Source: Alphaproteobacteria bacterium (GTDB lineage: Bacteria; Pseudomonadota; Alphaproteobacteria; UBA8366; JADFVY01). Taken from it: DNA of 10,750 nucleotides. Of the stretch, positions 1-7,553 are shown piece after piece. Where the stretch lies: positions 1 through 10,750 of the forward strand of contig JAOUMF010000030.1 in assembly GCA_029881615.1 (NCBI GenBank). The letters are read 5' to 3'. The first letter of the stretch is position 1, and each line of letters begins with the position of its first letter. Under the pieces are notes generated by a model. It had not been told where the DNA came from. It saw only the letters and a program-made list of their open reading frames with translations, and ran no database searches. A program made the translations under genes and the position numbers.

Positions 1-458
1 ACGAGCAATGGGATGAAACCATTGCGGTGAACCTGACCGCGGCCTTCCGCATGAGTCGCGCCGCCATAGCCGCGATGCGCAAGCAGGGCGGCGGAGCGAT
101 CGTCAACATCGCGTCGGACTGGGCGCTGGTGGGCGGCCGGCGCGCGGTCGCCTATTGCGCTTCGAAAGGCGGGTTGTTGATGATGACCAAGGCGATGGCG
201 CTGGACCACGCGAAAGAGAATATCCGCGTCAACGCGGTCTGTCCGACCGAAATCATGACCCCCATGCTGACCGGCGAATTCCGCGCCGCCGGCATAACCG
301 ACGAGGAAGGCCTGGACGCCGTGGCCAGGGCCATCCCCATGGGCCGCGTCGGCACCCCCGAGGAAGTCGCCCGGGCGGTGCTGTTCCTGGCGTCGGAGCA
401 GGCCAGCTTCCTGACCGGCGTGGGCTTGCCGGTGGATGGCGGGGTTACGGCGGCGTAA
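1..458 (+). CDS. SDR family oxidoreductase, 3' part (5' end outside window)
   Basis: This is a classical short-chain dehydrogenase/reductase, an NAD(P)-dependent oxidoreductase of the cytoplasm; its substrate cannot be told. The reading frame is already open at base 3 and reads EQWDETIAVNLTAAF, so the GTG at 27 is an internal Val codon, not a start. The N-terminal Rossmann glycine motif and NNAG motif lie outside the window. Visible family marks are the Asn of the AVNLTAAF segment (member of the catalytic tetrad), the Ser in IVNIASDWAL, and the YxxxK pair in AYCASKGG. The proline-containing NAVCPTEIMTPM segment and the C-terminal FLTGVGLPVDGG sequence, typical of the family, are also present. 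The gene stops with TAA at 456-458. The product has about 150 residues here, out of the usual 250 or so. No partner gene is visible. Family assignment is secure; specificity is unknown. Confidence 0.93.
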   Translation, partial: EQWDETIAVNLTAAFRMSRAAIAAMRKQGGGAIVNIASDWALVGGRRAVAYCASKGGLLMMTKAMALDHAKENIRVNAVCPTEIMTPMLTGEFRAAGITDEEGLDAVARAIPMGRVGTPEEVARAVLFLASEQASFLTGVGLPVDGGVTAA

Positions 459-481
459 GATTGGAACGGAAGAATTCATGC

Positions 482-499
482 CGGTTTGACTACCGTTTT
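482..499 (+). terminator. Weak possible terminator after the SDR gene
   Basis: A four-base-pair stem (CGGT/ACCG) with a six-base loop is followed by TTTT, 24 bases after the SDR stop codon. Position and T-run fit an intrinsic terminator, but the stem is too short to be convincing. Confidence 0.2.
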
Positions 500-558
500 G
501 TCGCTGCGCCACCACGCCGCATTTCATTTCCGTTGATAATAAGTTAACCAGAAATGAT

Positions 559-585
559 TAAAAGTTATTGTGACCATGGCAATAA
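559..585 (+). promoter_or_regulatory. Candidate sigma-28-type promoter for the chemoreceptor gene
   Basis: TAAA at 559-562 is separated by exactly 15 bases from GGCAATAA at 578-585. The enteric FliA (sigma-28) consensus is TAAA-N15-GCCGATAA, so the -35 part is perfect, spacing is exact and the -10 part matches at 6 of 8 positions. The site lies about 130 bases upstream of a chemoreceptor gene, a usual FliA target. Not all alphaproteobacteria have FliA, and the region is AT-rich, so chance is a real alternative. Confidence 0.3.
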
Positions 586-598
586 CCGAACCAATAAC
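564..598. promoter_or_regulatory. Three-half-site repeat (GTTATTG / CAATAAC / CAATAAC), operator candidate
   Basis: GTTATTG at 564-570 and CAATAAC at 580-586 form a perfect seven-base inverted repeat with a nine-base spacer. A second direct copy, CAATAAC, follows at 592-598, 12 bases after the first. This arrangement is typical of a protein-binding site. It overlaps the -10 part of the sigma-28-like candidate, so a bound protein would probably compete with polymerase. No known consensus is matched. Confidence 0.35.
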
Positions 599-715
599 AT
601 TGAGGTTGCAAATTCGAGGCTCTAGGCGACCGCTTGGCACCGGCCCGATCCCGTGCCCCCGCGTCCATGCAGAGACCAAGGAATTGTTGATTGGGGAAGG
701 GGTTAACCAAAAAAC

Positions 716-2080
716 ATGAATTTCATTAAAAATTTCATTAAAAACATGAAAATGAAAACCGCCGGCACAGTGATGTCGCTAGCATTGTTGGGCGCGGCGA
801 TCTGCATCCTGGCGATCTCGTTTCATGTGGTGGGCGGCATCGCCGACATCGGAACCGCCTGGGACCGTTATTACGCGGCCACCGCCGATCAGGCCAGCGC
901 CGGACGCAGCGCGGCCGACGAGGTCCATGCGGCGATCGAGGAAGTCCGTACCTTTGCCTTGCAGTCCTCGCTGGCGGTGGCGGCGGTGCTGTTCTTCGTC
1001 ATCGTCAGCTTCCTGTGGGGCAACCGGAAATGGCTGGTTGCGCCAATGCTGGCCCTGTCTGATGCCATGCGCCTGCTGGCGGAAGGAGCCGGGGACACCA
1101 ACGTTCCGGGGACCGACCGGGTGGACGAACTCGGCGATATGGCCCGTGCCGTGCTGGTCTTCAAGGATGGCATGTTGCACAGGCGCGAACTTCAGGAATC
1201 GCAGGAAAAAGAGCAGAAAGCCAAGGAGCAGCGCTCACAGAATATAGACATGCTGGTGCGCAAATTCGACGCGAACGTGACCGATGTGCTGCAAACGGTG
1301 ACCTCGGCCGCTTCGGATCTCGCCGACACGGCGCAGGCAATGTCGGCGACCGCCGAGCAGGCGGGAACGCAGGCCGCGTCGGCGGCGGCGGCTTCAAACC
1401 AGACGACAACGAATGTGGAAACCGTCGCCATGGCGGCCGAAGAACTTACCGCCTCGATCGAGGAGATCGGACGGCAGGTCATTCAGGCGGCGAAAATCGC
1501 CGGAAACGCTGTCCATGAGGCCGAGGCCACCAGTTCCATGGTGAGTGGCCTGGCCGGTTCGGCACAAAAAATCGGCGATGTGGTCAGTCTGATCAACGAA
1601 ATTGCCGGCCAGACCAACCTGCTGGCGCTGAACGCGACGATTGAAGCCGCGCGCGCGGGCGAAGCGGGCAAGGGATTCGCGGTCGTCGCCAACGAGGTCA
1701 AAAATCTGGCCAACCAGACGGCAAAAGCCACCGAGGATATTTCAACGCAGGTCGCCACCGTACAGCAGGAAACCCAGGACGCGGTTGGCGCCATCAAGCG
1801 AATTCTCGGCATTATCAGCGAGATCAGCGATATCTCGACGACGATCGCATCCGCCGTCGAGGAACAGGGCGCCTCAACCCAGGAAATCGCACGCAGCATC
1901 CAGCAGGCGGCTCAGGGCACGCAAGAGGTCAACCATAACATCGTCGGCGTAACGGATGCCGCGGTCGAAGCCGGAACGGTATCGCGTCAAGTGCTGCAAT
2001 CCGGTGGCCAGCTATACCAGCAAGCCGAAATCCTGCGCCGCGAGGTGGACAACTTCCTGTCGGGCGTAAAACAGGCTTGA
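716..2080 (+). CDS. Methyl-accepting chemotaxis protein with very short periplasmic loop
   Basis: This inner-membrane chemoreceptor would signal to CheA/CheW. Order of parts in 454 residues: a basic N-terminus, TM1 about 15-38, a periplasmic loop of only about 44 residues (39-82), TM2 about 83-102, HAMP about 104-157 (P110 and the [13 protein letters not shown] segment), then a long helical signalling domain to the end. The hairpin tip [16 protein letters not shown] begins at N301 and is the CheA/CheW-contact signature. The C-terminus has no CheR-tethering pentapeptide of the NWETF kind. The ATG at 716 is chosen because a purine-rich GGGGAAGGGG at 693-702 precedes it, although spacing is long; the in-frame ATG at 746 has no ribosome site. 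The loop is too small for a Cache or four-helix-bundle sensor, so the stimulus may be sensed in the membrane, through HAMP, or via a partner. The gene stands alone on its strand. Family call is secure; ligand unknown. Confidence 0.95.
   Translation: MNFIKNFIKNMKMKTAGTVMSLALLGAAICILAISFHVVGGIADIGTAWDRYYAATADQASAGRSAADEVHAAIEEVRTFALQSSLAVAAVLFFVIVSFLWGNRKWLVAPMLALSDAMRLLAEGAGDTNVPGTDRVDELGDMARAVLVFKDGMLHRRELQESQEKEQKAKEQRSQNIDMLVRKFDANVTDVLQTVTSAASDLADTAQAMSATAEQAGTQAASAAAASNQTTTNVETVAMAAEELTASIEEIGRQVIQAAKIAGNAVHEAEATSSMVSGLAGSAQKIGDVVSLINEIAGQTNLLALNATIEAARAGEAGKGFAVVANEVKNLANQTAKATEDISTQVATVQQETQDAVGAIKRILGIISEISDISTTIASAVEEQGASTQEIARSIQQAAQGTQEVNHNIVGVTDAAVEAGTVSRQVLQSGGQLYQQAEILRREVDNFLSGVKQA
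719..742 (+). repeat. Tandem 12-base duplication at the chemoreceptor N-terminus
   Basis: The 12 bases AATTTCATTAAA occur twice in direct succession just after the start codon, encoding NFIK twice. The unit keeps frame. It lengthens the basic, AT-rich N-terminal tail ahead of TM1 and looks like a recent slippage or duplication event. Confidence 0.9.
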
Positions 2081-2206
2081 TCCTGCTTATCTAAAGTAAA
2101 GTTCGAGGGCGCGCCCGGACCGATGTATCGCCGCCCGCCGGCATCCTGGGTATCATCCTCCAAGCCCCGCGAACAAGCGGCGGCGCCCCGTACCACCCCC
2201 AGGAAC

Positions 2207-2220
2207 CGGGGCCGGCCCCG
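2207..2220. repeat. Perfect 14-base GC palindrome in intergenic region
   Basis: CGGGGCCGGCCCCG is fully self-complementary and lies between the chemoreceptor gene and the 631-residue protein gene, 127 bases after the chemoreceptor stop. It could form a five-base-pair hairpin with a four-base loop, but no T-run follows (only TTAATCC), so it is a poor intrinsic terminator. The rest of 2081-2330 holds no gene I can support. Confidence 0.4.
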
Positions 2221-2330
2221 TTAATCCCATGTTCAGAAAACTACTGTTAGCATACCTATAAGAGCCTGCGCCTGGAACCTTCCGGGGGTGGCTCGGCTTT
2301 CCTTGCAGGATCAGGACAAAGGATCCCCTT

Positions 2331-4226
2331 ATGATTAGTTTTCGTTGCGCCGGCGGCGTCGCCGGAGTTGTTCTTGCCATTGTATCCTGTTCGACCGCCA
2401 GCCAGGCGGAGCCCGCAGAGCGCTTTGCCGAGGTCGAGGCCTGGGAAGGGGAAATAACCTTTTCCGGGGAGCGGGAACAGGATGCCGACGGGATTGTGAT
2501 GACGACCAGCTACAAAGGCCGAATCCAGGTTCAACTCGACGACAGCGATGTCGGCAATAAACGCTTGAAATGGTCCGCCCGTGCGAAAATCGAGGCCGAA
2601 GGACAAGAAAGCATGCGCGGCGAGACCGAGGCCGGGAAAGTCGATGCGGCGGGAAGCGGCTCGGGCAGCGGGGAAACGCCGGTTTCCCTTACGATCAGGC
2701 CCAATGAGGGAAATTTCGAAGTCTGGTTCCAGGGGTTCAGCTTCGGTTTCCCGGTGAACGGCACCATGACCGACTATAACTATGACCCGCCCGAGTCCGG
2801 CCCGATCCAGACAGATGCCGCCATCACGATCCGCGGCGTGAAGACCGGACCACAGCCCTTGCCGGAGGACGGTCTTGCCCTGTCCTATGCCGGACCCGCC
2901 GGAAACTCCGAAAACATCAAGCTGAATGTAGCCCTGTGGCCGGCTGGGCAGAAGCCGCAGCGGGGCCCTGATATCGCGCTGGATGCGCCGCCATGCAGTT
3001 GCAAGACCCTGGCGAAGGACGAAGCCGCGTCCTTGCAGGTCGTCGTGTCCGCCACGGCCGGCGGAGAGGGCGCGGATGGCAAGTTCCTGGCCTTCGACAT
3101 CCAGTACGAAGGCGTCAAGCCCGGAATCGTCAGGCAGACACTGGGCGCAAGCGCGGAAATTGAATTCGATGCCAACGAAAAGACGGCACCAGTGACGGTA
3201 CGGGCCGTATATCGCAGGAAAGACGGTAAGCTTCACTATTCCGAGCCCAGGCGCATCCGTTTCTGTTTCCTGCGCGAAATCGAACTGATCGACAGTCCGC
3301 ATAACGAAACGGATTACAGTTTCAACGGTACTGGAAAACTGACGGTCAATGCCAATGCCGAATTATGGCTTGACGGGCGCAGGGGCGAATTCGCGGATAT
3401 CGAGTGGGATATGGACGAAATCGGGGAATCGGCGCTCGATAAGCAGCCGGGCCTTGCCTATACCGCCGTCCGTTTTGAATTCGATGGCCTGCCGCTGGGC
3501 AACAGCGATTTCGGCGAAAAGAAAATCACGGCGAAGCCCACGGATGCCGAATGCGAATGCCTGCAAGAGAAAGACGTGCGCGTGTTCTTCCCGCCGGCTG
3601 CGAAAAACCATCCGGGCAAGGGTGTGGGGGTGACGCCGAACTGGTTCTATTACTGGGCGCAGACCCCGGCGATGTTCGGGATCGACCCGATTTATGCCCC
3701 GGGCAGGCGATCCTGCGGCGGCGGGGCCATCGTGGGCCAGTATGTCTATGCCGACGACGCACTCTATCTCACCGACACCGTCCTCACCGGATCCTGCGCG
3801 GCGCCAGCGACCGGCAAGGCGGCGAAGGGTTTTGACTGCTATGCCCAGACCCTGCGGCATGAAAACGTGCACAGGGCAGAGTTCAATGCCTGGTATAACC
3901 GGATCGGAACGCATCCGGGCCCCATTTCCTGCATGAGCGAATATGGCGACGACCAGAGTATCGCCACGGCCTTTGTAAATCTGGGCAAGTGGAAGACGAT
4001 CGACGCCGACCGCGACCTTGTCCCCGATATCGTGGAAAAAGAATTGTCCGTGATCGGATGCGATCCGGACCAATTCAGGTCCTGCAGTACCCTGCCGAAG
4101 CATCTGAACGTCGGAGACGTCGAAATGAACGCCTATAATGTGGGCTGGGCCGCCTGGCCCGTATGCAAGAACGCGCAAGAAGACTGGTCCAAAGACGGCA
4201 AGCAGTGGACCAAGGAATGCGGGTGA
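2331..4226 (+). CDS. Exported protein of unknown family with HExxH zincin motif and Ca-binding loop
   Basis: I do not recognise this 631-residue protein as a named family. The ATG follows AAAGGAT at a seven-base spacing. Residues 1-26 look like an export signal: R5, a hydrophobic run, then either signal peptidase I cleavage after SQA (A26) or a lipobox IVSC with lipidation at C20. Residues 27-420 appear beta-rich and secreted, with a GSGSGSG linker (109-114) and two CxC motifs (C222/C224, C408/C410). The C-terminal domain contains NWFYYW (437-442), then HENVH (510-514), a perfect HExxH zinc-protease motif with E511 as possible catalytic base. It is followed by DADRDLVPDIVE (558-569), which matches the DxDxDxxPDxxE calcium loop of thrombospondin-3-type repeats. 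Eight cysteines in 462-630 suggest disulfides. A third zinc ligand is not obvious (H528, E517 or a later residue). Metallopeptidase activity is inference; a non-catalytic fold is possible. It converges with the next gene across 13 bases. Confidence 0.85.
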   Translation: MISFRCAGGVAGVVLAIVSCSTASQAEPAERFAEVEAWEGEITFSGEREQDADGIVMTTSYKGRIQVQLDDSDVGNKRLKWSARAKIEAEGQESMRGETEAGKVDAAGSGSGSGETPVSLTIRPNEGNFEVWFQGFSFGFPVNGTMTDYNYDPPESGPIQTDAAITIRGVKTGPQPLPEDGLALSYAGPAGNSENIKLNVALWPAGQKPQRGPDIALDAPPCSCKTLAKDEAASLQVVVSATAGGEGADGKFLAFDIQYEGVKPGIVRQTLGASAEIEFDANEKTAPVTVRAVYRRKDGKLHYSEPRRIRFCFLREIELIDSPHNETDYSFNGTGKLTVNANAELWLDGRRGEFADIEWDMDEIGESALDKQPGLAYTAVRFEFDGLPLGNSDFGEKKITAKPTDAECECLQEKDVRVFFPPAAKNHPGKGVGVTPNWFYYWAQTPAMFGIDPIYAPGRRSCGGGAIVGQYVYADDALYLTDTVLTGSCAAPATGKAAKGFDCYAQTLRHENVHRAEFNAWYNRIGTHPGPISCMSEYGDDQSIATAFVNLGKWKTIDADRDLVPDIVEKELSVIGCDPDQFRSCSTLPKHLNVGDVEMNAYNVGWAAWPVCKNAQEDWSKDGKQWTKECG

Positions 4227-4239
4227 GGCGCAAGAAACC

Positions 4240-4578
4240 CTAAAGCTCCCGCCCCTCGAAGCCGTGCTCGCCGGCGCGGGTTTCTACCTCGACGACCCAG
4301 AGGTCGCGGTCGCGGGCGGTCTGGCGGGCTATGTAGTCGTCGGCCTCGGCCTCCGGCACCAGTTCGCCCTTCAGGGCGGGCATCCAGGACAGTACGCCGT
4401 CCAGGTCGCGGGTCTGGGTCAGCACCCGGCAGCCCAGATCAAGCCGGTTGACCTTCAGAATCACCATGCCGCCATGGGGGTCGCCGCGCCGCGCCACCAC
4501 GGCCGGCACCCCCTGCGCCGACAGCCGCCGCAGATGCGCCTTGACCCATAATTCGGTAGGGATGCGGCTATCGTCCAA
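4240..4578 (-). CDS. DUF1491-like small protein
   Basis: The 112-residue cytoplasmic protein resembles DUF1491, a small alphaproteobacterial family of unknown function. Marks are the N-terminal RIPTELWVKAHLRRL segment, a central ARRGDPHGGMVILKVN strand pair, and the C-terminal YIARQTARDRDLWVVEVE segment. The start is TTG at 4576-4578: an in-frame TGA lies seven codons upstream, no ATG or GTG lies between, and GGAG sits seven bases before the TTG. It lies 50 bases downstream of the AraC-type regulator on the same strand with no clear terminator between them, so the two may be cotranscribed. It ends 13 bases from the convergent gene on the other strand. Nothing suggests a functional tie to the regulator. 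Function unknown. Confidence 0.8.
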   Translation of the reverse strand: MDDSRIPTELWVKAHLRRLSAQGVPAVVARRGDPHGGMVILKVNRLDLGCRVLTQTRDLDGVLSWMPALKGELVPEAEADDYIARQTARDRDLWVVEVETRAGEHGFEGREL

Positions 4579-4628
4579 TGCCCTGCTCCGCTTGGCTCAT
4601 TTGCCGCCCTTTGGCGATCGAAACCGCA

Positions 4629-5633
4629 CTAAATACCAGCCGCGGCGACATCCCCGTCACCGGCCACGCCGCGCACCCGCCGTTCGTCGCGCGGGGTACG
4701 GGTGAACATGTCGCGGTAGCATTTCGAGAAATGCGAGGCCGAGGTGAATCCGCAGGCGAAGGCGATCTCGGTCACCGGCATGGTTGACTGGGTCAGCAGC
4801 AGCCGCGCGCGTTCCAGCCGAAGCCGCAGGTAATAGCGCGCCGGGCTGGTGTTCAGGTAACGACGGAACAGGCGTTCCAGCTGACGACGGGAAAGGCCGA
4901 CCCGCGCGGCGATTTCCTCGCGGGTCAGCGCCTCTTCCACGTTGCGTTCCATCTCGGCGATCGCCTGGATCAGCCTGGGGTGGCTGATGCGTAGGCGGGC
5001 CTGCAACGGTAGACGCTGATTATCATGCCCCTCGCGGATTCGCTCATGCATGAACAGTTCGCTAACCGTGGCGGCGACCTCATCCCCATGCCGCCTGGCA
5101 ATTTCATTGAGGATCATATCGCTGGCCGCCACACCGCCGGCACAGGTGAAACGATCCCGGTCGACCTCGAACAATTCTGGCTGAATATCGAGGTCTGGGA
5201 ACGCCTCGCGAAAACTTTCCAGATTTTCCCAGTGAATTGTACAACGATAACCGCTCAACAAGCCGGCATGGGCCAGAACATGGGCGCCGGTGCAGACCGC
5301 GCCCACATGCGCGCCTTCGCGCGCCCAGCGCCTGAGCCAGCCGAACACCACATTGTCCTGAAAGAGCTGTGCATCGATACCGCTGCAAACCACCACATTA
5401 TCCAGACGCGAGGTATCGGCAATCCCGCGGTCGGCGATGACCCGGACACCATTCGAGGCGGCAACCGGTTCGCCATCGCGACTGAGTATCTCCCACTCGT
5501 AAAGTGTGCGGCCCGTTGAATAATTGGCCAGCCGCATGGGTTCGATCAAGGCCGTAAAGGCCGACATCGAAAAATTGGGAATCATCAGAAACGAAACCCG
5601 GTCCGGCTTGTCGCCGCTAACTTTCCTGAACAT
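4629..5633 (-). CDS. GlxA/GbdR-type transcriptional regulator (DJ-1/PfpI domain + AraC HTH)
   Basis: This 334-residue cytoplasmic DNA-binding regulator has an N-terminal class I glutamine-amidotransferase-like (DJ-1/PfpI) domain of about 200 residues. Its nucleophile-elbow segment is GAVCTGAHVLAHAG, with C114. The C-terminal AraC domain carries two helix-turn-helix units: LTREEIAARVGLSRRQLERL (about 237-256) and VTEIAFACGFTSASHFSKCY (about 287-306), followed by the conserved TP (P314). Regulators of this architecture include GbdR, CdhR, SouR and ArgR of pseudomonads, and several control glycine betaine, carnitine or sarcosine catabolism. The amidotransferase-like domain usually senses ligand and is not known to be catalytic. 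With a sarcosine oxidase operon about 3 kb away, control of sox is a reasonable inference, not a demonstrated fact. Start ATG follows GGCGGA at a suitable distance. A terminator isolates it from the chemoreceptor gene upstream. Confidence 0.92.
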   Translation of the reverse strand: MFRKVSGDKPDRVSFLMIPNFSMSAFTALIEPMRLANYSTGRTLYEWEILSRDGEPVAASNGVRVIADRGIADTSRLDNVVVCSGIDAQLFQDNVVFGWLRRWAREGAHVGAVCTGAHVLAHAGLLSGYRCTIHWENLESFREAFPDLDIQPELFEVDRDRFTCAGGVAASDMILNEIARRHGDEVAATVSELFMHERIREGHDNQRLPLQARLRISHPRLIQAIAEMERNVEEALTREEIAARVGLSRRQLERLFRRYLNTSPARYYLRLRLERARLLLTQSTMPVTEIAFACGFTSASHFSKCYRDMFTRTPRDERRVRGVAGDGDVAAAGI

Positions 5634-5671
5634 GGCAGTCCGCCGATTAAAGGTACTGATCCCCCTTTGGC

Positions 5672-5722
5672 CCCGTTAACGGATTTTGTCAATGACGACA
5701 TGCATGGCAACCAAACATGTCG
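5672..5722 (-). promoter_or_regulatory. Operator candidate and shared 31-base block upstream of the AraC-type regulator
   Basis: A perfect inverted repeat, CGACATG-N13-CATGTCG (5696-5722, arms 20 bases centre to centre), lies three bases upstream, on the minus strand, of a perfect TTGACA (5687-5692). After TTGACA comes a palindrome, CCGTTAACGG (5673-5682). No good -10 hexamer is found 16-18 bases from TTGACA, so this may be an activated promoter or TTGACA may be part of a protein site rather than a -35. The part from 5672 to 5702 shares 21 of 31 positions with 8242-8272 beside the sox operon. Autoregulation by the encoded regulator would be typical. Confidence 0.45.
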
Positions 5723-5727
5723 CGAAT

Positions 5728-5756
5728 AAAAAAAGGGGGGCCGAAGAGCCCCCCTT
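5728..5756 (-). terminator. Strong intrinsic terminator after the chemoreceptor gene
   Basis: On the minus strand, GGGGGGC pairs with GCCCCCC around a six-base loop (TCTTCG), extended by two A-T pairs, and is followed directly by seven T. It begins about 25 bases after the chemoreceptor stop at 5781. It should end the sensor-chemoreceptor transcript and separate it from the regulator gene. Confidence 0.9.
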
Positions 5757-5780
5757 GAATTGCGGTTCGCCCAAAGGAAA

Positions 5781-7484
5781 TCAACCGACCCTGATTTCCT
5801 GCAGAAAACGGTCGACCTCGCTGCGCAAACCTTCGGCCTGACGAGCCATTTCCTGCGATGCATTCAGCACCTGTCCGGCCGCCGAACCGGTCTCATCGGC
5901 GGCCTTACGGACATTTTCGATATTCACATTGACGTCCTGCGTTCCCTTGGCCGCCTGCTGAACATTCCGCGCGATCTCCTGCGTTGAAACGCCCTGCTCC
6001 TCGACGGCGGAAGATATCGTGGTAGCGATATCATTGACCTCGGCAATGATAGTGCGAATCCTGCCAATCGCGCCAACGGCACTAGCGGTCTCTTCCTGAA
6101 CGGCGCCAATCTGTGCCGAAATTTCCTCAGTCGCCTTGGCTGTCTGGTTGGCCAGATTCTTGACCTCTTGCGCCACGACGGCAAAGCCCTTGCCGGCCTC
6201 GCCCGCTCGCGCGGCCTCGATAGTGGCGTTCAAGGCAAGAAGGTTGGTCTGGCCGGCGATATCGTTGATCAGCGTTACGACCTCGCCAATCCTGGCCGCG
6301 GCCTCCGACAGTCCCTTGACGGTATCGTTGGTGGCCTCGGTCTCGTCGACCGCGTTCTGGGCAATTCTGGCCGACTGCAAGACCTGTCGGCCGATTTCGG
6401 CGATCGACGCGCTGAGTTGTTCCGCGGTGGCGGCGACCGTTTGCACATTGGCCGTCGCCTGATCGGAAGCACTCGCCACGCTGGCGGACTGGCGGCTGGT
6501 TTCCTCGGCTGTCGAGGACATTTGCTGGGCGGTCGCCTGCATCTCGGTTGCCGAGGACGATACGCCATCCACGACTTCCTTGACCTGACGTTCGAAACGG
6601 TCCGCCATCACCATCACGGTCTGGCGCTTTTCCTCTTCGATACGTTGATGCGTCTCGGCCTGCTCATGCTCCAGTCGCAACTTATCGATGGCGTTGTCCT
6701 TGAAGACCTGAACCGCCCGGGCCATACCGCCGATTTCGTCACGCCGATGCCGATCGGGTACAACAGCGTCGATGTCGCCCTCGGCAAGACTGGCCATGGC
6801 ACTGGTCATCACGCGGACCGGACGGGTAACCGTTTGGCCGAGCGCTATTACAAGCGTAAGTATCAGGCCAATCACAACAACAATGCCGGCTATAATTTGC
6901 CAGCCGATCGCACTCTTTACTTTTTCGTCCAGCTTTTCCTGGCTCCAGGCAATCGCCATGGTGCCAATTCGGGTTTTTTCCTTGCCTGACGTTACCGGCG
7001 TGACAATGACAAGATGACTGTCAAAGTTGGTCGGTACAGTATCGCCGGCATCCAGCCTGCCGCTCCACTGCGCAGGAACATCCTTCAGATCGCGGGACTG
7101 CCATTTTCCCGACTTATAGGAAGTCAGCATCTCGCCCGTATTGTCCCATACCGCAATATTGGCAATGGTTGAGTCCGCGTCAGCCACCAGTTCGGCGTAC
7201 GCCTCCTCAATGCGGTCGGTTTTTTTCCATTTGACCCCGCCAGCCACGCCGCTAGCCAGCATTTTCGCGATCGTAACGCCGCTTTCCTCCGACATCATGC
7301 GAAAATCGTCTTCCTGGACATTGGCGCTGAGCCAGGTCATCCCACCAATGCCGACACTCACCGCCACCGCGACAATGCCCGCGATTTTTCGACCGATCGT
7401 CATGAAACCCAGCTTCGCCAGGTCGCTGTTCAACCCTCCCGACACGGCGGATTTGCCCGCATTACCAGTCGGTATCGTGTTCAT
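5781..7484 (-). CDS. Methyl-accepting chemotaxis protein with periplasmic Cache-like domain
   Basis: This 567-residue inner-membrane chemoreceptor has a cytoplasmic N-terminal tail of about 30 residues, TM1 about 34-53, a periplasmic domain of about 140 residues, TM2 about 197-217, HAMP about 218-275 and a signalling domain to the C-terminus. The hairpin tip has the same [16 protein letters not shown] as the other receptor in this window. The periplasmic part ([16 protein letters not shown], then [11 protein letters not shown] and IGTMAIAWS) reads as a single-Cache/PAS-like fold, judged by pattern only. The start is set at ATG 7482-7484 because AAGGAG (7493-7498) lies eight bases before it; the in-frame GTG at 7491-7493 overlaps that ribosome site and would be too close. 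The gene follows a secreted sensor protein by about 70 bases on the same strand and is closed by a strong terminator, so the two probably form an operon. Ligand unknown. Confidence 0.95.
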   Translation of the reverse strand: MNTIPTGNAGKSAVSGGLNSDLAKLGFMTIGRKIAGIVAVAVSVGIGGMTWLSANVQEDDFRMMSEESGVTIAKMLASGVAGGVKWKKTDRIEEAYAELVADADSTIANIAVWDNTGEMLTSYKSGKWQSRDLKDVPAQWSGRLDAGDTVPTNFDSHLVIVTPVTSGKEKTRIGTMAIAWSQEKLDEKVKSAIGWQIIAGIVVVIGLILTLVIALGQTVTRPVRVMTSAMASLAEGDIDAVVPDRHRRDEIGGMARAVQVFKDNAIDKLRLEHEQAETHQRIEEEKRQTVMVMADRFERQVKEVVDGVSSSATEMQATAQQMSSTAEETSRQSASVASASDQATANVQTVAATAEQLSASIAEIGRQVLQSARIAQNAVDETEATNDTVKGLSEAAARIGEVVTLINDIAGQTNLLALNATIEAARAGEAGKGFAVVAQEVKNLANQTAKATEEISAQIGAVQEETASAVGAIGRIRTIIAEVNDIATTISSAVEEQGVSTQEIARNVQQAAKGTQDVNVNIENVRKAADETGSAAGQVLNASQEMARQAEGLRSEVDRFLQEIRVG

Positions 7485-7553
7485 GCCGAACACTCCTTCT
7501 ATTCAAGACTATCTTTCACGCGGATAAATGCTGTTCATAATTGCCGGCAAATC

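Noticed and set aside
636..657. TTGGCAC-like sequence suggesting a sigma-54 promoter upstream of the first chemoreceptor
   Set aside because: The -24 element is good, but no GC dinucleotide occurs at the required -12 spacing.
2232..2262. TTCAGA ... TATAAG as a sigma-70 promoter for the 631-residue protein gene
   Set aside because: The spacer is 19 bases and the -35 match is weak. It is a possible promoter but too poor to list.
2256..3302. Long minus-strand open frame (348 codons) antisense to the 631-residue protein gene
   Set aside because: It is a mirror frame of a GC-rich gene. Its sequence has no family pattern, while the plus strand has a signal peptide, ribosome site and motifs.
3363..4178. 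Minus-strand open frame of 271 codons
   Set aside because: It lies wholly antisense to the same gene, has low-complexity Arg/Gly-rich composition and no recognisable domain.
5025..5519. Plus-strand open frame of 164 codons
   Set aside because: It is antisense to the AraC-type regulator, whose two domains are unmistakable.
6168..6989. Plus-strand open frame of 273 codons
   Set aside because: It is antisense to the chemoreceptor gene and shows only GC-driven composition.
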